Origin: Magnetospira sp.
GTDB lineage: Bacteria > Pseudomonadota > Alphaproteobacteria > Rhodospirillales > Magnetospiraceae
Reading direction: 5' to 3'
DNA length: 10,675 nucleotides
NCBI GenBank assembly: GCA_028277325.1
Contig: JANQGL010000443.1
Coordinates: 1 to 10,675 of the forward strand
The position numbers and the translations under genes were made by a program. This document shows positions 6,500 to 10,675 of this stretch, one piece after another (position 1 is the stretch's first letter; each line of letters starts with the position of its first letter). The notes under the pieces were generated by a model that saw nothing but the letters and a program-made list of their open reading frames with translations, searched no databases and was not told the DNA's origin.

Positions 6500-7730
6500 C
6501 CGGCTGCGCCGCCAGGCCGCGCCGCCGGCGCAGCAGGGCGCGTCCGGCGATGGCGGTGATCGCCAGGGTCATGACGGCGCCGGCCAGATAGGGGGATTCG
6601 CGCCCGAACGCGGCGAACATGCCGCCGGCGTAGGCCGGGCCGACGATCCGGGCCAGGGTGGCGACCGACCGCGACACCCCCATCACGCCGCCCTGGTCCT
6701 CGGCCCGCGCCGACAGGGAGATCAGGCTGCTCAGGGCCGGTTGCAGCAGGCTGAACCCGACCGTCATCAGCACCATGGACAGCGTCAGCACCGGGATGCC
6801 GTGCGACGCCGGCAGCACCGCCAGTCCGGCCGCGAGCAGCGCCGAGCCGGTCACCACCAGGCGCTCCTCGCCGAATTTCCTGCTCAGCCGTCCGGCGCCG
6901 CCGGCCTGCACCGCGGTCGCCAGCAGGCCGACGCAGGCGAACAGCCAGCCGTTCTGTTCCGGACCCCAGCCAAGCTGGCGGCGCGACCACATCGCGAAGG
7001 TCATCTCCATGCCGGCGAACACCGTCGTGGCGATGAACAGCAGCAGCAGGTTGCGCCCCAGGTCGGGGCGCCCGAACGCCCGCCGGGTGGCCGTCCAGCG
7101 GCTCACGCGCGGCCGCGCGCGCAGCCGCGCCCGGACCTCCGGGGGCAGCGATTCCTTGAGTCGCGCGACGGCCACCGCGAAGGCCAGCAGCGACATCCCC
7201 ACGGCGGCCATGGAGGGCGCGAAGAAGTCCGCGTTGGCCGGGTCGTCGCCGGCCATCACGCCGCCGATCGCCGGCCCGAAGATGAAGCCGAGGCTGAACG
7301 CCGCGCCGACCAGGCCCATCCCCTTGGCGCGGTTCTCGGGCGTGGTGATGTCGGCCGCGTAGGCGAACGCGGTGGAGATGTTGCCGGCCATCAGGCCGCC
7401 CACCGCGCGGGCCAGGAACAGCATCCAGATGCTGTCGGCGAAGCCGAGCAGCAGATAGCCGACCGCCGTCCCGGCCAGGGTCCAGAGCAGGACCGGACGG
7501 CGCCCGTGGTGGTCGCTGAGGCGGCCCCAAAGGGGCGCCGAGACGAGCTGCGCCACCGAGTAGGTGGCCATCAGCAAGCCGACCACGGCCGGACTGGCCC
7601 CGAAGTGTTCTCCGTAGAACGGCAACAGCGGGATGATGATCCCGAAGCCGACCAGATCGATGAACACGATCATGAAAAGCAGCAGCATGAGCCCATGCCT
7701 AGGCCGCCGGACGTGCCTAGGCAAGCGCAA
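6480..7730 (-). CDS. MFS transporter, TetA-like drug:proton antiporter family
   Basis: 416 residues with about twelve hydrophobic segments, an inner-membrane major facilitator of the DHA1/TCR-Tet type that usually expels drugs or metabolites in exchange for protons. Helix 1 carries FIDLVGFGIIIPLLP. Motif A of the 2-3 loop is GRLSDHHGRRP (69-79). Helix 4-5 contains ARAVGGLMAGNI and GAAFSLGFIFGPAIGG, typical of Tet-like members. A basic central loop (about 191-215) divides two six-helix halves. The substrate cannot be read from the sequence. The longest frame starts at TTG 7730, with AGGG five bases upstream and an Arg-rich leader. ATG 7688 would start directly at helix 1, and I cannot decide between them. 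It lies 22 bases after the MotB-like gene on the same strand and converges on the exported-protein gene. Confidence 0.9.
   Translation of the reverse strand: MRLPRHVRRPRHGLMLLLFMIVFIDLVGFGIIIPLLPFYGEHFGASPAVVGLLMATYSVAQLVSAPLWGRLSDHHGRRPVLLWTLAGTAVGYLLLGFADSIWMLFLARAVGGLMAGNISTAFAYAADITTPENRAKGMGLVGAAFSLGFIFGPAIGGVMAGDDPANADFFAPSMAAVGMSLLAFAVAVARLKESLPPEVRARLRARPRVSRWTATRRAFGRPDLGRNLLLLFIATTVFAGMEMTFAMWSRRQLGWGPEQNGWLFACVGLLATAVQAGGAGRLSRKFGEERLVVTGSALLAAGLAVLPASHGIPVLTLSMVLMTVGFSLLQPALSSLISLSARAEDQGGVMGVSRSVATLARIVGPAYAGGMFAAFGRESPYLAGAVMTLAITAIAGRALLRRRRGLAAQPARDTGT
7696..7722. repeat. Two copies of TGCCTAGGC at the 5' end of the MFS gene
   Basis: TGCCTAGGC occurs at 7696-7704 and again at 7714-7722, 18 bases apart. 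Each copy contains the perfect 8-base palindrome GCCTAGGC. If the MFS gene starts at ATG 7688, the pair ends eight bases before the start and could be an operator or leader element. If it starts at TTG 7730, the repeat is coding and produces the peptide repeat PRHVRRPRH. The regular spacing of near two helical turns suits a dimer-of-dimers site, but this is inference. Confidence 0.5.
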
Positions 7731-7731
7731 A

Positions 7732-7756
7732 ATAACCCTACACGTAAGGGGTTTAT
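7732..7756 (-). terminator. Weak terminator-like hairpin after the MotB-like gene
   Basis: Read on the minus strand, AACCC pairs with GGGTT around a 10-base loop. With one bulged A the stem extends by two more A/T pairs, and TTTTG follows. The structure includes the TAA stop of the MotB-like gene (7755-7753) and ends just before the possible TTG start of the MFS gene. The stem is short, so it may only reduce read-through into the MFS gene. Confidence 0.22.
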
Positions 7757-9054
7757 CGCTGCGTCAGCTTGAACTCGATGCGCCGGTTGCGGCGATAGGC
7801 GTCCGCGCCGTCGGCCGGGTCCAGCGGGTGCCGGTCGGCGAATCCGGTGGCGGCCAGGCGGTCGGCCGGCACGCCGCGCGCGATCAGGTGGCGGACCACC
7901 GAGATGGCGCGCGCGGCGGACAGCTCCCAGTTGGACGGAAACCGCCAGTTGTTGATCGGCCGCCGGTCGGTGTGGCCGTCGACCCTGAGGATCCAGTCGA
8001 TGTCTTCGGGAATCCGGGCCGTCACCTCGCGGAGCGTTTCCGCAAGATCGTCCAGCTTGTCGCGTCCGGCGTCGCCCAGGTCGGCCGATCCCTGGTCGAA
8101 CAGCACCTCGGACTGCAAAACGAAGCGGTCGCCCTCGATGCGGATGTCGCGCCGTTCGCCCAGCACCTCGCGCAGGCGCCCGAAGAACTCGGAGCGATAG
8201 CGGGCCAGTTCCTGCACCTTGGTCGCCAGGGCGGCGTTGAGGCGCTTGCCCAGGTCGGCGATCCGCGACCGCTGTTCGGCGTTGCGCCGCTCGCTGGCCT
8301 CCAGGGTCTCGTTGAGGGCCGCCAGTTGCTCGCGCACCGCCAGCAGCTGGCGCTGCAGGAGGGCGGCCTGGGCGCGTGCCGTCTCCGACAGCTCGCGCGA
8401 CCGGGCGAGGCTGGAATCGGTCGCCAGGAGCTTCGATTCGAGGTCCGCCTTGAGGGCCTTGAGCGCCGCCAGCCGGTCGTTCAGGGCGGCGATTTCCGAC
8501 AGTTTGGCGGCGATCGTCGCGCGGTCGGCCTGGATCGTCCGGTCGGCGGCCGCCAACGTCTCGCGGACCGAGCCGAGCGCCGCGCGGGAGGTCGCCAGGT
8601 CGTCGCGGCGCGCCGCCGCCTCGGCCGCGAGGTCCTCGATCCGGCCCTCCAGGTCGGCGATGTCGTCCCGGCGCGCCTCCAGGTCGCTCGACAGGCGGCG
8701 GTTGTCGTCGCTCAGCCGGGCGGCTTCCCGTTCCGCCAGGCGCAGTGTCTCGGCCAGATCGTCGCGCCGCCGCACCGACGCCTGAAGCTCTTCCGACATC
8801 TGCGCCACGTCGAGTCGCAGGTCGGCGTTGGCCCTGCGTTCGAGGGCCAGAAGATCGGTCAGCTCCGCCATGTCGGCGCGCACCCGGCGCAATGCCTCGT
8901 CGCGCCCGGACAACGCCTGGCTCAGCATCACCTGGGCCAGGACGAAGATCATCAGCAGGAAGATGATGACCATCAGCAGGGTGGCCAGGGCATCGACGAA
9001 ACCGGGCCAGATGTCGGCCGTGGCGCGGCGGCGGCGCGTGGCGGCCCCGGGCAT
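7753..9054 (-). CDS. MotB-like protein: one TM helix, long coiled coil, OmpA-like peptidoglycan-binding domain
   Basis: 433 residues. A basic cytoplasmic N-terminus (TRRRRATADIW) leads into one membrane helix at about 18-44, where Asp21 (GFVDALATLLMVI) sits like the proton-binding Asp of MotB/ExbD/TolR. Residues of about 50-300 are almost wholly charged heptad-like sequence rich in Leu, Ala, Arg and Glu, predicted by eye as long periplasmic coiled coil. The C-terminal OmpA-like domain (about 300-433) keeps the peptidoglycan-contact residues Asp363 (GHTDRRP) and Arg382 (LSAARA) and ends with NRRIEFKL. It should be the ion-conducting and wall-anchoring partner of the MotA-like protein just upstream, whose stop is six bases away, so they are coupled; no strong ribosome binding site is visible. 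MotB proper is usually about 250-310 residues with a far shorter linker. It is annotated in relatives as a peptidoglycan-binding protein; no flagellar gene is nearby. Confidence 0.9.
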   Translation of the reverse strand: MPGAATRRRRATADIWPGFVDALATLLMVIIFLLMIFVLAQVMLSQALSGRDEALRRVRADMAELTDLLALERRANADLRLDVAQMSEELQASVRRRDDLAETLRLAEREAARLSDDNRRLSSDLEARRDDIADLEGRIEDLAAEAAARRDDLATSRAALGSVRETLAAADRTIQADRATIAAKLSEIAALNDRLAALKALKADLESKLLATDSSLARSRELSETARAQAALLQRQLLAVREQLAALNETLEASERRNAEQRSRIADLGKRLNAALATKVQELARYRSEFFGRLREVLGERRDIRIEGDRFVLQSEVLFDQGSADLGDAGRDKLDDLAETLREVTARIPEDIDWILRVDGHTDRRPINNWRFPSNWELSAARAISVVRHLIARGVPADRLAATGFADRHPLDPADGADAYRRNRRIEFKLTQR

Positions 9055-9060
9055 GGCGGC

Positions 9061-10215
9061 TCAGGCCCCGTCGCCCTGGTCGAGCGCGGCGATGGTCCGG
9101 GCCAGCAGGCGGATCTCGCCGCGGATCTGGCGCAGGGCGTCCTCGCGCCCCGTCGCCAGGTCCTCGGCGATGCGGGCCGCGTAGACGTCGAGATTGCGCA
9201 GGTGGGCGCGCGACGTCTCGTCGAGGGCGCCGGCCTGCGCTCCGGAGTCCGCCAACTCGGTCAGCCGGGCGAGGATCGGCCGCATCTCCATCTGGCCCTC
9301 GGCCAGCTTCTGCAACAGCGCCTGCTCGGTCCGCATCTGGTCGGTCAGGATGCCCAGCCGTTCGACCAGGGCGTGCACCCCGGTGACCGTCTCCTGGCGT
9401 TTCTCCTCGCCGCGCGTCAGGGCGTGTTGCAGGCTGTCGAGGCTTTCGGCGGTCTGTTCCAGCAGCGCCTGGACGTAGGCCGGCACCGAGGGATCGCCCG
9501 GGCCGTCGCCGAACTTGCCGCTCGACAGCCGGGTCACCCCGGACAGCCATTCCTCCAGGTCGTTGTAGAACCGGTTCTGGGCCTGGCCGGCCTGCAGGTC
9601 CAGGAAGCCCAGGGCCAGGGATCCGGCGAGCCCGAACAGGGACGAGGAGAAGGCGGTGCCCATGCCGTCCAGCGGCGCCTCCAGCCCGGCCTTCAGTTCG
9701 CCGAACACCGCCGCCATGTCGGTCACGTCGTCGGGCAGGCCGCCGATCACCTCGGCGATCGCGCGCACCGTCTCCAGGAGGCCCCAGAAGGTGCCGAGCA
9801 GGCCGAGGAAGATGAGCAGGCCGGTGGTATAGCGGGCGATGTCGCGGGATTCGTCGAGCCGCGACGCGATGCCGTCGAGCAGCGACCGGGTCGACAGGGC
9901 GGACAGCGACAGGCCGTGGCTGCGCCGCTCGCCCAGCATCGCCGCCATCGGCGCCAGCAGGCGCGGCGGCGCGGCGCCCGACAGGATCATGCCGTCGCGG
10001 CGGAACGTCTCGATCCAGGCCACCTCGGGGTAGAGCACCGCCACCTGCCGGAAATTGTAGGCGATGCCCAGCAGCAGGACGCCGAGAATCAGGCCGTTGA
10101 GCGGCGCGTTGGCCAGGAAGGCCTCGCGCAGGGGCAGGAACAGCAGACCGCTGGCGATCCCGACCACGGTCAGGAACAGAATCATCCGCGTCAGGAACCT
10201 GTGCGGACGCGTCAT
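9061..10215 (-). CDS. MotA/TolQ/ExbB-like proton-channel subunit
   Basis: 384 residues of inner-membrane protein. Four hydrophobic segments are visible: about 11-29, 38-56, 130-150 and 183-207. The last two form the MotA/ExbB core, with YTTGLLIFLGLLGTFWGLLE and GMGTAFSSSLFGLAGSLALGFL, the small-residue-rich helices that surround the partner's Asp-bearing helix. A cytoplasmic loop of about 70 residues joins helices 2 and 3. After residue 210 comes a tail of about 175 residues, probably cytoplasmic and largely helical, with heptad-like stretches (DSLQHALTRGEEKRQE, ILTDQMRTEQALLQKL). The start ATG 10215 has AGGGGA (10223-10228 on the plus strand) seven bases upstream. It lies 26 bases after the OmpA-like gene and six before the MotB-like gene, so all three are probably one operon. 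The motor-type complex seems non-flagellar, since the rest of the flagellar set is absent here; its biological output is unknown to me. Confidence 0.88.
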   Translation of the reverse strand: MTRPHRFLTRMILFLTVVGIASGLLFLPLREAFLANAPLNGLILGVLLLGIAYNFRQVAVLYPEVAWIETFRRDGMILSGAAPPRLLAPMAAMLGERRSHGLSLSALSTRSLLDGIASRLDESRDIARYTTGLLIFLGLLGTFWGLLETVRAIAEVIGGLPDDVTDMAAVFGELKAGLEAPLDGMGTAFSSSLFGLAGSLALGFLDLQAGQAQNRFYNDLEEWLSGVTRLSSGKFGDGPGDPSVPAYVQALLEQTAESLDSLQHALTRGEEKRQETVTGVHALVERLGILTDQMRTEQALLQKLAEGQMEMRPILARLTELADSGAQAGALDETSRAHLRNLDVYAARIAEDLATGREDALRQIRGEIRLLARTIAALDQGDGA

Positions 10216-10241
10216 GGCGGGGTCCCCTGTCTGCGGGCGGG

Positions 10242-10675
10242 CTATCGGTCGACCGGCAGCACGTCGACCCGGTTCGCCGGCTGGCCGTCCGCCTTGTCGC
10301 CGAGCGCCCGCACGTCGATGCGGCTGCTGGCGATGCCGCTTTCCATCAGGAAGGCCCGTACCGCCAGGGCCCGCTGCAGCGACACCCGGCGCGCGCGGCT
10401 TGGTGACAGGCCCTCGCCGCCGGCGTAGGCGCGCAATTGAAGGCGGCTCGACTCGTCGGGCGCCAGGCGGTCGGCGAGGCCCTTGAGCGTGGTCCGCGCG
10501 TCGGCGGTCAGCCGGCTTTCCTCATCCGCGAAGACCACGCTCAGGCGATCCGGCACGGCCTCGGCCGGGGCCGTTTCGGGCGTCGCGCTGGCCACCTGGC
10601 GCGGCGGCTCCGGCGTCGCTTCGACCGGGGCCGGCGGCGGGGCCACCGGGGCGGGCGGCGGCGGCGGGCTGGCGG
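10242..10675 (-). CDS. Pro-rich protein with divergent OmpA-like C-terminal domain (partial)
   Basis: Only the last 143 codons or so are in the window; the frame is open through the right edge, so the true start lies outside. The visible part begins with a Pro/Ala-rich linker (PPPPPAPVAPPPAPVEATPEPP), likely a periplasmic spacer, then an OmpA-like fold of about 100 residues: VVFADEESRLTADA, LQLRAYAGG, SLQRALAVRAFLMESGI and SRIDVRALG. The usual HTD motif is replaced by RAYAGG, so the Asp that contacts diaminopimelate is missing, while the Arg of the QRA motif remains. The closing RNRRVEI is replaced by NRVDVLPVDR. I recall similar Asp-lacking versions beside MotA/MotB-like genes in other Alphaproteobacteria, so this is probably a family trait and not decay. 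It is upstream of, and on the same strand as, the MotA-like gene. The Pro-rich spacing suggests it spans the periplasm. Confidence 0.82.
   Translation of the reverse strand, partial: ASPPPPPAPVAPPPAPVEATPEPPRQVASATPETAPAEAVPDRLSVVFADEESRLTADARTTLKGLADRLAPDESSRLQLRAYAGGEGLSPSRARRVSLQRALAVRAFLMESGIASSRIDVRALGDKADGQPANRVDVLPVDR

Noticed and set aside
7753..10215. Zorya-type anti-phage system (ZorA/ZorB are MotA/MotB-like)
   Set aside because: The pair is similar in plan, but no ZorC, helicase ZorD or nuclease ZorE gene is present. The downstream neighbour is an MFS transporter and the upstream one an OmpA-like protein. Genes beyond 10675 are not visible, so this is unlikely but not excluded.
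7753..10215. True flagellar stator motA/motB
   Set aside because: The linker in the MotB-like protein and the tail in the MotA-like protein are far from flagellar versions, and no chemotaxis or flagellar gene is nearby.
7633..10428. A 931-codon open frame on the plus strand, antisense to the MotA/MotB-like genes
   Set aside because: It is a GC-rich mirror frame with Gln/Arg/His-rich, low-complexity translation and no recognisable motif. The minus-strand genes have clear families.

Overview
The window is high-GC DNA from a Gram-negative bacterium. Exported proteins with Sec-type leaders, an envelope-spanning MotA/MotB-like pair and OmpA-like domains show the Gram-negative envelope. The MotA-like / long coiled-coil OmpA / Pro-rich OmpA trio, as I remember it, is typical of Alphaproteobacteria, perhaps Rhodospirillales. 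That placement is inference from gene type and GC, not a phylogeny.

Layout: (1) 1-680 holds the wreck of an ISAs1-family insertion sequence. Its transposase has lost its middle third and is frameshifted. (2) 691-1056 (-) is a small two-CBS-domain protein whose last CBS domain stops abruptly beside the IS end. (3) 1057-1274 is a divergent upstream region with one plausible promoter for the next operon. (4) 1275-4283 (+) is a complete polar amino-acid ABC importer in the order ATPase, periplasmic binding protein, permease 1, permease 2. It most resembles the histidine / lysine-arginine-ornithine (HisJQMP / ArgT) group. A perfect 12-bp GC hairpin separates the binding-protein gene from the permease genes, in the same place as the hisJ-hisQ intercistronic structure of enteric bacteria. 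(5) 4340-6457 (+) encodes a 705-residue exported protein of unknown function. (6) 6480-7730 (-) is a TetA-like major facilitator transporter that converges on the unknown gene; both stop codons lie in or between the arms of one nested inverted repeat. (7) 7753-10675 (-) is an envelope gene cluster: a partial Pro-rich OmpA-like protein, a MotA/TolQ/ExbB-like channel subunit and a MotB-like subunit with an exceptionally long predicted coiled coil before its peptidoglycan-binding domain.

How they work together: the ABC operon should bring basic or other polar amino acids across the inner membrane. The MotA/MotB-like pair should form a proton-driven, peptidoglycan-anchored complex that is not recognisably flagellar. 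The MFS pump lies downstream of that cluster on the same strand but may have its own control: two copies of TGCCTAGGC, containing the only CTAG tetramers I found, sit at its 5' end. The least explained items are the 705-residue exported protein, the MotAB-like machine and the CCTAGG repeat pair. I see no RNA gene, CRISPR array, or defence system that I can support.
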